This document shows positions 1 to 8,178 of a DNA stretch of 64,000 nt, in pieces. The notes under the pieces are model-generated. The model was not told where the DNA came from. It saw only the letters and a list, made by a program, of their open reading frames with translations, and ran no database searches. The number at the start of each line of letters is the position of its first letter. Within the stretch, counting starts at the first letter, position 1. The stretch is from Maribacter sp. HTCC2170 (lineage in GTDB: Bacteria; Bacteroidota; Bacteroidia; Flavobacteriales; Flavobacteriaceae): the NCBI RefSeq assembly GCF_000153165.2, contig NC_014472.1, positions 2,600,001-2,664,000 of the forward strand, given 5' to 3'. Position numbers and translations under genes: made by a program.

Positions 1-277
1 GCGTAGTGCCAATGGCAAATTTGAATGATCGCCTGCGAAACAGTCGACTATTAACTGAAACAAGTGCAATTCCCGCAAGTAAACCTGCAATCACACCAAC
101 GAAGATGTTCGTAAGTAAATAATACTTCACATTAAAATGAAGAGATGGACCGATAGAATATACGGAATTAAGTAATGCATAATTAAAAAAAAAGATGAAT
201 AGGTTTATGGTAACGTAGCCCAATGCAATGATGGCTACTTTGAGGAAATTCATCTTTAAATATTTCGATATTTTCAT
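1..277 (-). CDS. membrane protein, N-terminal fragment (cut by window edge)
   Basis: An open frame from an ATG at 277 runs off the left edge (92 codons seen). It starts MKISKYLKMNFLKVAIIALG and shows two hydrophobic segments (about residues 12-35 and 53-75), then a basic RLFRRRSF stretch. The layout resembles membrane anchors of flavobacterial class III nucleotidyl cyclases, but the catalytic part is not in the window, so this is only a guess. The ATG lies 9 nt from the preceding attC-like site, as in the other cassettes. Confidence 0.55.
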   Translation of the reverse strand, partial: MKISKYLKMNFLKVAIIALGYVTINLFIFFFNYALLNSVYSIGPSLHFNVKYYLLTNIFVGVIAGLLAGIALVSVNSRLFRRRSFKFAIGTT

Positions 278-286
278 CAAATGAAG

Positions 287-416
287 GCTAACGTGTTTGT
301 ATATGGTTTGTTACGTGTTTTAAGTGTCCAATTTAGCAAATACAAACTGAATAGAAAATCCGAGAGAATTTTTGTAAGTAGGCTAGAACTAGTAATAAAT
401 TATATACGGTGTTAGC
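287..416 (-). repeat. attC-like site of the amidohydrolase cassette (130 bp)
   Basis: Plus-strand ends are GCTAAC and GTTAGC. The inner arms GTATATGGTT and AATTATATAC pair with two G.T wobbles on the plus strand. The unpaired spacers between core and arm are 6 and 3 nt. The body (TTTAGCAAATACAAAC and the following 50 nt) is nearly the same as in the site at 1872-2001. Its left end marks the start of the truncated cassette: reading rc, position 11 is A, as in every other cassette start. Confidence 0.7.
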
Positions 417-424
417 AATAGTTT

Positions 425-1858
425 TCATTTTTCAGTGAACAAATATTCTGCATACCTCAAACCAGTTACAACTAAATTATTTCGATCTAGAGCATTCTCT
501 GTAAATTCATTTAAAATTCTTTTATCTATTTTTCTACCTTTAATCATAACCCATTCAGGATTATTCAATACACTCAAATCTTCAAGAGGATTTTTAGATG
601 TCAATATAAAATTTGCCAATTTGCCTTTCTCAATCGATCCAATTTGTTCCAATTCTGTATGTGTTTTGGTTGGATTGATTGTTGCTGTTTTTAATACGTC
701 ATAATTGCTTAATCCTGCTTCTTTGTAGAATGCGAGTTCTTGATGAATAGAGTATCCAGGGGCTGTAATGCCTATGCCTGCGTCTGTTCCGCAAATTATA
801 TTTACTCCAACTTCATTCATCCTTTTTATGATATATAAATGAAATTGATGTTGAGTATGAATATATGTTTTGATGGAGCTATTATTTTCTTTTTCGTTTG
901 CCCATCTATCGTATTGTACCTTACTATCGAACTTTTGCATTAGTGGATTTACATAATAGGCGGGGTCTGATGTCAAAACATCTTCACCTAGTTCAAGCAT
1001 TTCAAAAATCTTGTAGTAGCCTGTCAATGTTGGACAAAATGATTTTTGGGTACGCGCGAATTTTTGAATTATTGTGTCTAGTTTTATACTGTCAAGTTTG
1101 TACTCGAGTGCTTGCTGAACAATTTCCTCTGCATGTTCAATGCTCGATATTTGAGGTTGAAATTGGTCTAGATAAGGTATTTCTCGGCTGGGATGAGATA
1201 CAATCGAAATATTAGAAAGGATCGATTGCTCTAAAACAGCATGTTCAATGTTTTCTGGTAAACCAGCATAGGTTTTAATAAAATCAAACCCTCGTTTTTT
1301 ATAGGATATAACCAATTGTTTAGCTTCTTCAGGAGTGCTGACCTGTACTTTGTCATCTCCAAAGTCATTTTCACCTGTTAGTTTGGGACCCGAAGTAAAA
1401 AATAGCGGGCCAATAATATTCTCGTCATTTAAGGCTTTTTTTATTCTTAAATGCATAGGGTATCCCCATAAATTTCTAATGGTGGTCACACTATTGGCTA
1501 GATAGAGTCCAAGCTCTTGTTTGTCCCATAGGTGCGTATGCATATCAATTAATCCTGGAGACAAAAATTTGTTTTCCCCATCTATGATTTCAATGCCTTC
1601 CATCCGAATTGAATCAGCGATGTTTTCAATAATTCCATTTTTCACCCATATCGTTTTATGTGTCAAAATGGTGTCTTTTGACATGGGTACGATATTGATA
1701 TTGGTTATTAAGTAGGAAGTTTCATGTAGACTAGGGTTATTTTTAATTTTGAGATATGCGGTATTATAAACATCCACTATTACGAAAAAGACAACTACAA
1801 TAGTTAATGTTAAAAATAAAGCTGAAATTATTTTTATTATTCTTTTTAAGTATTTCAT
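425..1858 (-). CDS. amidohydrolase family protein, membrane-anchored
   Basis: 477 aa. Residues 8-30 form one hydrophobic anchor. The rest is a metal-dependent amidohydrolase of the imidazolonepropionase-like type. HxH occurs in DMHTHLWD (H107, H109), followed by FIKTY, the metal-ligand histidines in VSHPSRE and SIEHAEE, and the metal aspartate in CGTDAGIG. These ligands suggest hydrolysis of a cyclic amide or dipeptide-like substrate; the real substrate is unknown. The anchor suggests the enzyme faces the periplasm. The ATG is only 13 nt from the attC-like site upstream, and the stop lies 8 nt before the site at 287-416, so the gene fills its cassette completely. No own promoter is visible. 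Confidence 0.85.
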   Translation of the reverse strand: MKYLKRIIKIISALFLTLTIVVVFFVIVDVYNTAYLKIKNNPSLHETSYLITNINIVPMSKDTILTHKTIWVKNGIIENIADSIRMEGIEIIDGENKFLSPGLIDMHTHLWDKQELGLYLANSVTTIRNLWGYPMHLRIKKALNDENIIGPLFFTSGPKLTGENDFGDDKVQVSTPEEAKQLVISYKKRGFDFIKTYAGLPENIEHAVLEQSILSNISIVSHPSREIPYLDQFQPQISSIEHAEEIVQQALEYKLDSIKLDTIIQKFARTQKSFCPTLTGYYKIFEMLELGEDVLTSDPAYYVNPLMQKFDSKVQYDRWANEKENNSSIKTYIHTQHQFHLYIIKRMNEVGVNIICGTDAGIGITAPGYSIHQELAFYKEAGLSNYDVLKTATINPTKTHTELEQIGSIEKGKLANFILTSKNPLEDLSVLNNPEWVMIKGRKIDKRILNEFTENALDRNNLVVTGLRYAEYLFTEK

Positions 1859-1871
1859 TTTTGTAATTATT

Positions 1872-2001
1872 GCTAACGGTTTTGTATAATATTAGTTGCG
1901 TTGTTTAAGCACCTAATTTAGCAAATACAAACCGAATAGAAAATCCGCTAGGATTTTCGTAAGTAGGCTTGCACTAGCAATTAATTTTATACGTTGTTAG
2001 C
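1872..2001 (-). repeat. attC-like site of the adenylate cyclase cassette (130 bp)
   Basis: Ends GCTAAC and GTTAGC. Inner arms GTATAATATTAGTTGC and GCAATTAATTTTATAC pair with one G.T wobble (plus strand) and one mismatch. Spacers are 6 and 3 nt. The interior closely matches the site at 287-416. The left ten bases (TATTGCTAAC) are an exact complement of the right end of the site at 287-416, across the amidohydrolase gene. Confidence 0.7.
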
Positions 2002-2007
2002 TACAGT

Positions 2008-3192
2008 TTATTTTACAAAATACATTTCCAAATCCCCTTTTCCCTTTGCAAAGATCTTTCCACGAGAAAGACATTTAAAGTCGTTTTTAATCTGTTCATA
2101 GGTGGATGAAGATATATTGATTTTACCTACCTCACCAGCGAATTCTATTCTGCTGGCAGTATTTATTGTGTCTCCAAAAAGGTCGTACGCAAACTTCTTT
2201 TTACCAACAACACCTGCTACTACAGTTCCTGAATGTATCCCAACCCTCATTTTCCATTTTATTTCATGGCTTTTATTTCTCTCCTCAAGATAGGATAGCA
2301 TCATTTGTGCTGCTCTAATACAGTTTGCAGCGTGATTTGCCATTTCTTTTTCAAGGCCACATGCTGCCATATATGAATCACCAATTGTTTCAATTTTTTC
2401 AACTTCCGTTTCTGCCATTATTTCATCGAATCGACCAAAAATGTCATTGAGTTCATTGACCAAAGTGATTGCCGATATGGATGCTACAAGCTTCGTAAAA
2501 TTTTCAAAATCAGTAAATAGTACAGTGATATCCTTATGTCTTTTAGGAATTGTTTTACCGCTTTCTTTTAAGTCCCTGATTATGTTTGCTGGTAGAATAT
2601 TATGCAGAAGGTCATCTGATTTTTTCTGTTCAGCCATTAAAGATTCCTCTGATTTATCAATTAGAACAGACAAACTGGATATGAGTATGAGGCAAATGAA
2701 TCCAGTAATGCTGATATTAACTATTTGCGATATGTAAGAATCTATTCCGTCAAAATGAGCTGTTATATTTGATTGAAATATTACAGTAATAATCAATGTC
2801 AGGCAAGCTAGAATACTAAAGATATGGGCTATATCCCTTGTCTTTCTGGGGAAAGTCATGTATGGTAGGATGATAATTAGGAAACAAACGATTGCAACGC
2901 CTGAGGAATATCCCAACAAATAAAGAAACAAGAGAACACACATATAAGATGCCAGAATAAGCCATATAGAAGCTAGGACCCGCCACCCTTTCCTGTTGAA
3001 AATTAAGGCCATAAGAAACATTAAACCCAACAAGGCATTACTCCCATAAATCGCTAATGAGTCTGTGAGAGACAATGCAATTAGCATCCAAATTACATTA
3101 TAAATTACTCCTAAAATCGAAGCGATATTCGTTACGCGCAAATATCTGATTTCAGTAAAGGAAGAGTTATCATTAGCACCAATGTCTATCAT
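2008..3192 (-). CDS. membrane-bound class III adenylate cyclase
   Basis: 394 aa. About six membrane segments occupy residues 20-178, then a short linker (with LLHNILP, common before cyclase domains), then a cyclase homology domain from about 218 to the end. Two metal aspartates are present: D228 in FTDFENF and D272 in IGDSY. K266 in VEKIE and D337 in AYDLFGD are the adenine-selecting pair, so cAMP rather than cGMP is expected. Transition-state residues N344 and R348 are in NTASR. All catalytic residues are present, so it should be active. An 85-nt leader separates the start from the next attC-like site, longer than in most other cassettes, so it could hold a promoter. Confidence 0.9.
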   Translation of the reverse strand: MIDIGANDNSSFTEIRYLRVTNIASILGVIYNVIWMLIALSLTDSLAIYGSNALLGLMFLMALIFNRKGWRVLASIWLILASYMCVLLFLYLLGYSSGVAIVCFLIIILPYMTFPRKTRDIAHIFSILACLTLIITVIFQSNITAHFDGIDSYISQIVNISITGFICLILISSLSVLIDKSEESLMAEQKKSDDLLHNILPANIIRDLKESGKTIPKRHKDITVLFTDFENFTKLVASISAITLVNELNDIFGRFDEIMAETEVEKIETIGDSYMAACGLEKEMANHAANCIRAAQMMLSYLEERNKSHEIKWKMRVGIHSGTVVAGVVGKKKFAYDLFGDTINTASRIEFAGEVGKINISSSTYEQIKNDFKCLSRGKIFAKGKGDLEMYFVK

Positions 3193-3277
3193 TCTTTGAA
3201 AGAATCCAGATTTTTTTTATCATAAGTTGACATAAGCTCTTCTTAATTTCTATGGATTATTCTCGTATTCTATTGTA

Positions 3278-3404
3278 GCCAACGTGTTCGTGTATGGTTT
3301 CGTTGCGATCAGCACTAAGATAGCAAATAGGAGAGAACCAAGTTCAGTAGCGTTGTAAATTCCGAGTAGGAATTTCAGAGCAATGAACTATACGCGTTGT
3401 TGGC
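3278..3404 (-). repeat. attC-like site of the YHS-protein cassette (127 bp)
   Basis: Ends GCCAAC and GTTGGC. Inner arms CGTGTATGGTTTCGTTGC and GCAATGAACTATACGCG pair through four G.T wobbles on the plus strand plus one extrahelical C. On the minus strand the same positions would be A.C. The termini (ACGTGTTCGTGTATGG, CTATACGCGTTGTTG) recur in the site at 10727-10849. Confidence 0.7.
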
Positions 3405-3413
3405 TACAGTTTT

Positions 3414-3941
3414 TTATTTTTCAATAATTTCCCAAGATTTATTGGCATTGTTGAGGAATTTAGGTTCATTTTTATTCCACTTTTCTTTTGCATGAAATAT
3501 TGGTGCATCGAAAAATAGATAGAGTTTTTCATCCACAACTTTAAAGGAAGTAGGTGTACTTGGATATTTTCCAGGTTTATTGATTCCGATTCCGTCGCCA
3601 ACTTCCATTCCGAGTCCAAACGCACAATAACCTCCATATTGAGGTAGAAAATTTTCAGGGTTTTCTGAAAAAAGGGATTTATTCTGTTCATTCGCAAACA
3701 AATATTTGACTCCGTCATATTTAGAAGAAAAGGTAGTGTCTCCTTTAGTGGCTTTATTATTTGTGAAATATTCAGTTACATCATAACCACCAACACCAAT
3801 ATTTTCATCATTCATATAGTAGGAACTTCCATCTTTGTTAAAGTAATCGTCGACATGGATTTTAAAGTAGTAAAAATAAAACCCAACTAAAAGGATTAAA
3901 AAAATTCCTATAAATATTCCTATTCTTTTTAAATAGTTCAT
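3414..3941 (-). CDS. membrane-anchored YHS domain protein
   Basis: 175 aa. One N-terminal membrane segment (about residues 7-26) is followed by a YHS-type domain: GYDVTEYF, then YLFANEQNKSLFSENPENFL and YGGYCAFG. YHS domains are small and metal-associated, found in copper and other metal handling proteins. Here the conserved Cys lies in GGYCAFG. Anchored and probably facing the periplasm; no partner in the array identifies the metal or role. The gene starts 14 nt after the upstream attC-like site and ends 9 nt before the next one. Confidence 0.75.
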   Translation of the reverse strand: MNYLKRIGIFIGIFLILLVGFYFYYFKIHVDDYFNKDGSSYYMNDENIGVGGYDVTEYFTNNKATKGDTTFSSKYDGVKYLFANEQNKSLFSENPENFLPQYGGYCAFGLGMEVGDGIGINKPGKYPSTPTSFKVVDEKLYLFFDAPIFHAKEKWNKNEPKFLNNANKSWEIIEK

Positions 3942-3955
3942 TGTTTTTAATTGTT

Positions 3956-4083
3956 GCCAACGTTTCGGCTATGATTTCGTAGCGATAAATTAATTAGGAT
4001 TTTTCGCTCTAGAAATCCAGCCACATAAAAGTAAGAATTTTCAGGATAAGGGAGTGCAGCTATGAACTATAGGTATTGTTGTA
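3956..4083 (-). repeat. attC-like site of the GMC oxidoreductase cassette (128 bp)
   Basis: Ends GCCAAC and GTTGTA, which do not match each other. The right end matches instead the far end of its own cassette (TTTTTTACAAC at 6846-6856). Inner arms CTATGATTTCGTAGC and GCTATGAACTATAG pair with wobbles, one A/G mismatch and one bulge. Confidence 0.65.
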
Positions 4084-4145
4084 AAAAGTGTTTATTTAAT
4101 CTCGTACGGTATGCTTTCAGATAGGAAAAAAGTTCGCGAATGAAA

Positions 4146-4294
4146 TTAAGTTTTACTCCATTCACATTGGAAAATAACCACAACGATCAGTGCTGGAATA
4201 AGAAGTCCATCTGTGCAAAGTTTTCCAAGTCCTTCTGCGAACTGTTAACAAATCCGATTACTGATATTGGAATTATTAGGTATGTGTCCAGCAC
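4146..4294 (-). pseudogene. decayed small membrane-protein ORF inside the GMC cassette
   Basis: Two adjacent minus-strand frames together read like one membrane peptide broken by a frameshift. The first runs from a GTG at 4294 (LDTYLIIPISVIGFVNS); the second continues as FAEGLGKLCTDGLLIPALIV and stops at 4146. No intact start-to-stop reading exists. I do not recognise the family. The piece lies between an attC-like end (right end of the site at 3956-4083) and a lone TACAAC core at 4300-4305, so it looks like the remains of a separate cassette. The frameshift reading is inference. Confidence 0.3.
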
Positions 4295-4312
4295 TTTTTT
4301 ACAACATTGCAC
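4295..4312 (-). repeat. relic half attC-like end (TACAAC core without partner)
   Basis: The stretch ending in TTTTTTACAAC at about 4295-4305 is complementary to the right end of the site at 3956-4083 (GTTGTAAAAAGTG), as expected for a cassette start. No matching attC body or GTTNNN end follows before the next gene. It probably marks a deletion that fused two cassettes. Confidence 0.4.
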
Positions 4313-4313
4313 T

Positions 4314-4339
4314 AACTGTAATGGGGAGCTATTACAGTT
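4314..4339. repeat. 9-bp perfect inverted repeat, 8-nt loop
   Basis: AACTGTAAT and ATTACAGTT flank GGGGAGCT. It sits just past the stop codon of the gluconate-dehydrogenase-type gene, so it could fold in the mRNA 3' end, but no T run follows on the minus strand. Function unknown. Confidence 0.45.
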
Positions 4340-4387
4340 CAAACATTTATGAATACAAATTATCACGAACTAAGATAGGTGCGGCGA

Positions 4388-4981
4388 CTATAAACTCCAA
4401 CGATTGCCGACTTCAGAGAGTGGTTTGCATGGTTCGTAGTTACCCGGAATGGGGTCGTAGCTCAATACCTTTTCGCCTATTTCTTCAGAAGTGAAATAGG
4501 CCCATATCGCCATTGATTTCATTGAACGATAAAAACCAATGGGTTCTTGGTTACCAATGGTAGTGCCCCAAATTCTTGGATTAAATTTACCCGATGACTT
4601 TTCTTCGGCTTTTAATACCTCATCTCTTTTGGACTCATCAAGGCTAGCAAAGATAGTACCGAATTTCTCCTTACAACGATTATTGAAGGTGGTGATTTCA
4701 TTCCGCATGTTTTGCTGTCCTTTTTGGTCATAGGTTTGAGAAACTACTTTGTCAATGAACACATCTACTTTTACATCCAAAGCTCCTGGTGTATCTGTTC
4801 GTGGTAAAATCATTTCGACCAGCGTGCCTACAGTGTTGGCTTCTATCTTTGTAAAGAATTCAGGTTTCCAGGTCAATCTTGGTTCATTCTCGCAAGATTG
4901 TAGTAATGAAATCATTGTGGGCATTGCAACGGCAGCACCTGCCAATAAACCTGTTTTTTTAAGTGCGCTTCTTCTATCCAT
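4388..4981 (-). CDS. gluconate 2-dehydrogenase subunit 3 family protein
   Basis: 197 aa. The N-terminus reads MDRRSALKKTGLLAGAAVAM, a twin-arginine type signal followed by a Cys (LLQSCENEP) that could be lipidated. The rest matches the small-subunit family of membrane-associated GMC dehydrogenases (ILPRTDTPGA near residue 60). The family's role is to escort or anchor the flavin subunit and pass electrons on. It is encoded 3 nt after the GMC gene, so the two form an enzyme pair in one two-gene cassette. Export is inferred from the signal. Confidence 0.8.
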   Translation of the reverse strand: MDRRSALKKTGLLAGAAVAMPTMISLLQSCENEPRLTWKPEFFTKIEANTVGTLVEMILPRTDTPGALDVKVDVFIDKVVSQTYDQKGQQNMRNEITTFNNRCKEKFGTIFASLDESKRDEVLKAEEKSSGKFNPRIWGTTIGNQEPIGFYRSMKSMAIWAYFTSEEIGEKVLSYDPIPGNYEPCKPLSEVGNRWSL

Positions 4982-4984
4982 AAC

Positions 4985-6685
4985 CTAAAGGTTCATTTTT
5001 TTTAATTCAGATACTGCATGGTTCGCAGCTCTCGCGGTAATTGCCATATAAGTCAATGACGGATTCACGCAAGAAGAAGAAGTCATACAAGCACCATCGG
5101 TAACGAAAACGTTGTTCGCGGCATGAACTTGGTTAAATCCGTTCAGCACGGAGGTTTTTGGGTCCAGACCCATTCTAGCGGTGCCCATCTCGTGCACACC
5201 ATAACCGGGTGGGTGTTCATTGTCAAAGCCTATAATATCTTTTAATCCCGACTTTTGGAGCATTTCCACTGCATCTTCTTGAATTTGCTTATTAGCTGCT
5301 CTTTCGTTTTCCTTAAATTCTGCGTCAATTGCTAAAGTAGGTTGTCCCCATTTATCCAAAACATCAGTATTCAAACTAACTTGATTATCATGATAGGGCA
5401 AACACTCTGCAAAACCTGTAATGAAGAATTCCCACGACCCAGGTTTTAGGATGCTTTCTTTAAAATCGGCTCCAAAATTTTCGTTATTGGCAGCGTTTCC
5501 ACCGCGATATCCTCCTCCTTGATAGCCAAAGCCACGTAGAAATTTATCGTTCTTGGTTTTCTCATCTACATTCCAATATCTGGGAATATAAATTCCGTTA
5601 GGCCGTCTACCCTTATAATATTTATCATCGAATCCTTCCACTTTTCCCATGGCTCCAACTCTATAGGTATGATCCATAAGATTGTGGCCAAGTTCTCCAC
5701 TATCGTTTCCAAATCCGTTTTCAAAGCGGTTTGATTTTGAATTCAACAAAATCTGAGTTGTACTCAAAGTTGAGGCATTGCAGAAAATCACTTTGGCCGA
5801 ATATTCAATGTCTTCATTGGTCTCTGCGTCGATGATACGAACGCCAGTAGCTTTGTCCTTAGTGTCATCATAAATAATCGACTGCACTATCGAAAATGGT
5901 CGAATTGTCAATTTACCAGTTGCATGGGCTGCAGGTAGCGTAACTGAGTTACTACTGAAATAGGCTCCGTACGGGCAACCTCTGCTACATCTATTCCTGT
6001 TTTGACATTGCCCCCTTCCGTTATGTGGTACCGTTAAATGAGCACACCTCCCTATAATTAAATGCCTACTGTCAAACTCCTTTTCAATTCTACTTTTTAT
6101 ATGTTTTTCTACACAATTGAGCTCCATCGGCGGTAGAAAATGGCTATCTGGTAATTGTGGAAGCCCTAAAGGTTCTCCGCTAATACCTGCAAATTTCTCC
6201 ACATAGGTATACCATGGTTCAATATCCTTGTATCTCATTGGCCAATCTACTCCGTGACCATCTTTGGAATTTGCCTCAAAATCCAGATCGCTCCAGCGAT
6301 ACGTTTGCTTTCCCCATAACAAAGACCTTCCACCCATTTGATGGGCACGAAGCCATAAAAAAGGTTTTACTTCCGTATAAGGATTGGCCTCATCATCTGC
6401 CCAGAAATGGGCTGTATCAGTACCTACCCAATTTGAACGGATACTAACTTGGTGTTTTTTTCTTTGTTCAGGAGTCAGTCCGCCTCTTAGCTCGGTATCC
6501 CAAGGGTCTAAGTTCATGGTTGGATAATCTTTTACGTGCTCAACGATTCTGCCCCGCTCGAGAACTAGGGTTTTGAGGCCCTTTTCGCAGAGTTCCTTTG
6601 CAGCCCAGCCACCGCTGATACCGGAGCCGATAACGATGGCGTCATAGACCATATCCTTTTTTGCATCAATATTGAAATTTGCCAT
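4985..6685 (-). CDS. GMC family FAD-dependent oxidoreductase
   Basis: 566 aa from the ATG at 6685 (MANFNIDAKK). A further in-frame start at 6712 would add nine poorly conserved residues. The FAD-binding Rossmann motif is VIGSGISGGWAAKEL near residue 20. GGRSLLWGKQTYRW and RGCPYGAYFSS are typical of the sugar/polyol dehydrogenase branch, as is the C-terminal HEMGTARMG with its catalytic His. It lacks a signal of its own, so the Tat-signal partner encoded next could carry it out folded. Likely oxidises a sugar, polyol or sugar acid; substrate unknown. About 165 nt of non-coding DNA precede it. Confidence 0.88.
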   Translation of the reverse strand: MANFNIDAKKDMVYDAIVIGSGISGGWAAKELCEKGLKTLVLERGRIVEHVKDYPTMNLDPWDTELRGGLTPEQRKKHQVSIRSNWVGTDTAHFWADDEANPYTEVKPFLWLRAHQMGGRSLLWGKQTYRWSDLDFEANSKDGHGVDWPMRYKDIEPWYTYVEKFAGISGEPLGLPQLPDSHFLPPMELNCVEKHIKSRIEKEFDSRHLIIGRCAHLTVPHNGRGQCQNRNRCSRGCPYGAYFSSNSVTLPAAHATGKLTIRPFSIVQSIIYDDTKDKATGVRIIDAETNEDIEYSAKVIFCNASTLSTTQILLNSKSNRFENGFGNDSGELGHNLMDHTYRVGAMGKVEGFDDKYYKGRRPNGIYIPRYWNVDEKTKNDKFLRGFGYQGGGYRGGNAANNENFGADFKESILKPGSWEFFITGFAECLPYHDNQVSLNTDVLDKWGQPTLAIDAEFKENERAANKQIQEDAVEMLQKSGLKDIIGFDNEHPPGYGVHEMGTARMGLDPKTSVLNGFNQVHAANNVFVTDGACMTSSSCVNPSLTYMAITARAANHAVSELKKMNL

Positions 6686-6790
6686 GTATAACGTATTGCT
6701 AGTAGCCACCAAGTTAATGAATAAAACAGAAGCTCGACTTATAAATATTTAAAGAAAGAACAAGGCGAATTACTAGCATATATTTGGTTG

Positions 6791-6814
6791 GTGATTGTGA
6801 CGATCGGCAATCAC
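6791..6814. repeat. 7-bp inverted repeat upstream of the GMC gene
   Basis: GTGATTG and CAATCAC flank a 10-nt loop containing the palindrome CGATCG. It lies about 105 nt upstream of the GMC start inside the cassette. It could be an operator or a leader hairpin; nothing identifies a binding protein. Confidence 0.35.
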
Positions 6815-6850
6815 TGATTTCGAATAGAAGCAAAGTGGTGCAACATTTTT

Positions 6851-7043
6851 TACAACGGTTTAGCTATGAACAGTACGGGAGCAAACTAGCGTTTGCTTTC
6901 CGCCACACATATAGCGAAATCTTTTTGTTTTGATTTATTTTTTCTTGTCCAGAGCAAAATCCCAAAGATTTTGCGGACTTCATAAATGTACACAAACCCT
7001 GCGATTTAGCCCGAAGCCCGTATTGTTTATAGGCTGTGTTGTG
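6851..7043 (-). repeat. attC-like site of the M23 peptidase cassette (193 bp, long family)
   Basis: Ends TACAAC and GTTGTG, not matching each other. Arms TATGAACAGTACGGG and CCCGTATTGTTTATA pair with two G.T wobbles on the plus strand. Same long family as 11599-11793 and 14013-14205, sharing a T-rich centre with TTTTTTCTTGTCC and a second internal stem around AAATC/GATTT. Confidence 0.72.
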
Positions 7044-7053
7044 AAATGTTATT

Positions 7054-8028
7054 TTACTCTAGAAATCTTTTTTTGTTCTTCACAAAATCTTCTTTCTTTG
7101 GCATGTAGTCTTTCTCAATTTGTCCATTTACAATCAATTCATCGAAATAAATTTTTGCTCCAATGGTATTGAACAAATCGTCTGTATTTTGAAGTTGCAA
7201 ATGCAAATGAGCTGCATATGTGTTTCCAGAATTCCCGCATTGGGCAATTACCTGACCTTTTTTTACCGAATCTCCTTCTTTGAACAAAATTGTGTTTTCT
7301 TTAATGTGTGCAAATAGCAAGTATTCCTTCCTCGCTGTTTCTAAGATTATGGTATTGCCAGAGATATCAGTCTTATTTAACGTGCCAGGCACATTATCCT
7401 TGACTCCATCAATTACTTTTACAACCTTTGCGTCACAAGGGGCAATAATTTCTTTGCCAAAAACAAAATAGCTCTTATTCTTTGTTGCATCTCCTTTATA
7501 TGGAGCTCCATTTGCTACCATCAATATATCAAACGCATACTGCTGGCTCAAATCTTCCATATGATAATTTAAGTCCGCAGTTTCTCCACCCCAATAGACA
7601 AAAGCTTCTTCTTTAAATGGGAAAATCATTTTGGTAGCATTTCTTTTTAATATTGAGGAATTCTCCAAGCTATTTCTTGGGATAAATAAGGCAATAATTT
7701 GGTTCTTTTTATTTAATGAAAATGATATATCCACAATAGCCTTTTCAAAAGAAGTTCTGTATACATAAGCCGAATTGTTTACGTCATAAAATTCCATTGT
7801 TTTTATTGTGCCAAAATTAGACCTAACTGTATATAGAAAATCAGTCATTTTTTCCTTAGGTATGAGACTCTTCATTACTTCATCTAGCATATTATGAACA
7901 TCCTCATAATTCGATGCATTATATTTCGACTGGAACTTGGAGGCAACTTCATCAAAATTTTTATGTTCTGTTTGCGAGAAACAAAATAATGAGGTCATTA
8001 TACAAATCCTCAACATTAAATATTTCAT
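7054..8028 (-). CDS. secreted M23 family metallopeptidase
   Basis: 324 aa with a signal peptide (MKYLMLRICIMTSLFCFSQ). Residues about 25-110 form a DUF3887-like helical/beta domain. The C-terminal half is an M23 (LytM-like) domain: YHMEDLSQQYAFD supplies the first zinc ligands and AHLHLQL the HxH, with GNSGNTYAAH between. M23 enzymes cut peptidoglycan peptides, or act as inactive regulators when ligands are missing; here the ligands seem present. Stop is 10 nt before its attC-like site, start is 20 nt after the next one. Confidence 0.82.
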   Translation of the reverse strand: MKYLMLRICIMTSLFCFSQTEHKNFDEVASKFQSKYNASNYEDVHNMLDEVMKSLIPKEKMTDFLYTVRSNFGTIKTMEFYDVNNSAYVYRTSFEKAIVDISFSLNKKNQIIALFIPRNSLENSSILKRNATKMIFPFKEEAFVYWGGETADLNYHMEDLSQQYAFDILMVANGAPYKGDATKNKSYFVFGKEIIAPCDAKVVKVIDGVKDNVPGTLNKTDISGNTIILETARKEYLLFAHIKENTILFKEGDSVKKGQVIAQCGNSGNTYAAHLHLQLQNTDDLFNTIGAKIYFDELIVNGQIEKDYMPKKEDFVKNKKRFLE

Positions 8029-8048
8029 ATAGTTCTTTTTAAATATTT

Positions 8049-8178
8049 CACAACGGTTTGGCTAAGGTTCGTTGCTGTGATTCGTCCGAAGGACAATCCA
8101 GCCGAACCTAAAGATAGCTTTTTGCGCGTGATTTCCGTTTAGGGAATCCGCAAGCAATGAATTTCAGGCTTTGTTGTA
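8049..8178 (-). repeat. attC-like site of the membrane-protein cassette (130 bp)
   Basis: Ends CACAAC and GTTGTA. Arms GGCTAAGGTTCGTTGC and GCAATGAATTTCAGGC pair mostly by G.T on the plus strand with two mismatches. Nearly identical over its whole body to the site at 14760-14889, about 6.7 kb away. The membrane-protein gene's stop codon lies inside it. Confidence 0.75.

Noticed and set aside
4140-4352. Plus-strand 70-codon ORF
   Set aside because: Antisense to the decayed membrane ORF, crosses the relic core, low-complexity content and no signal or family likeness.
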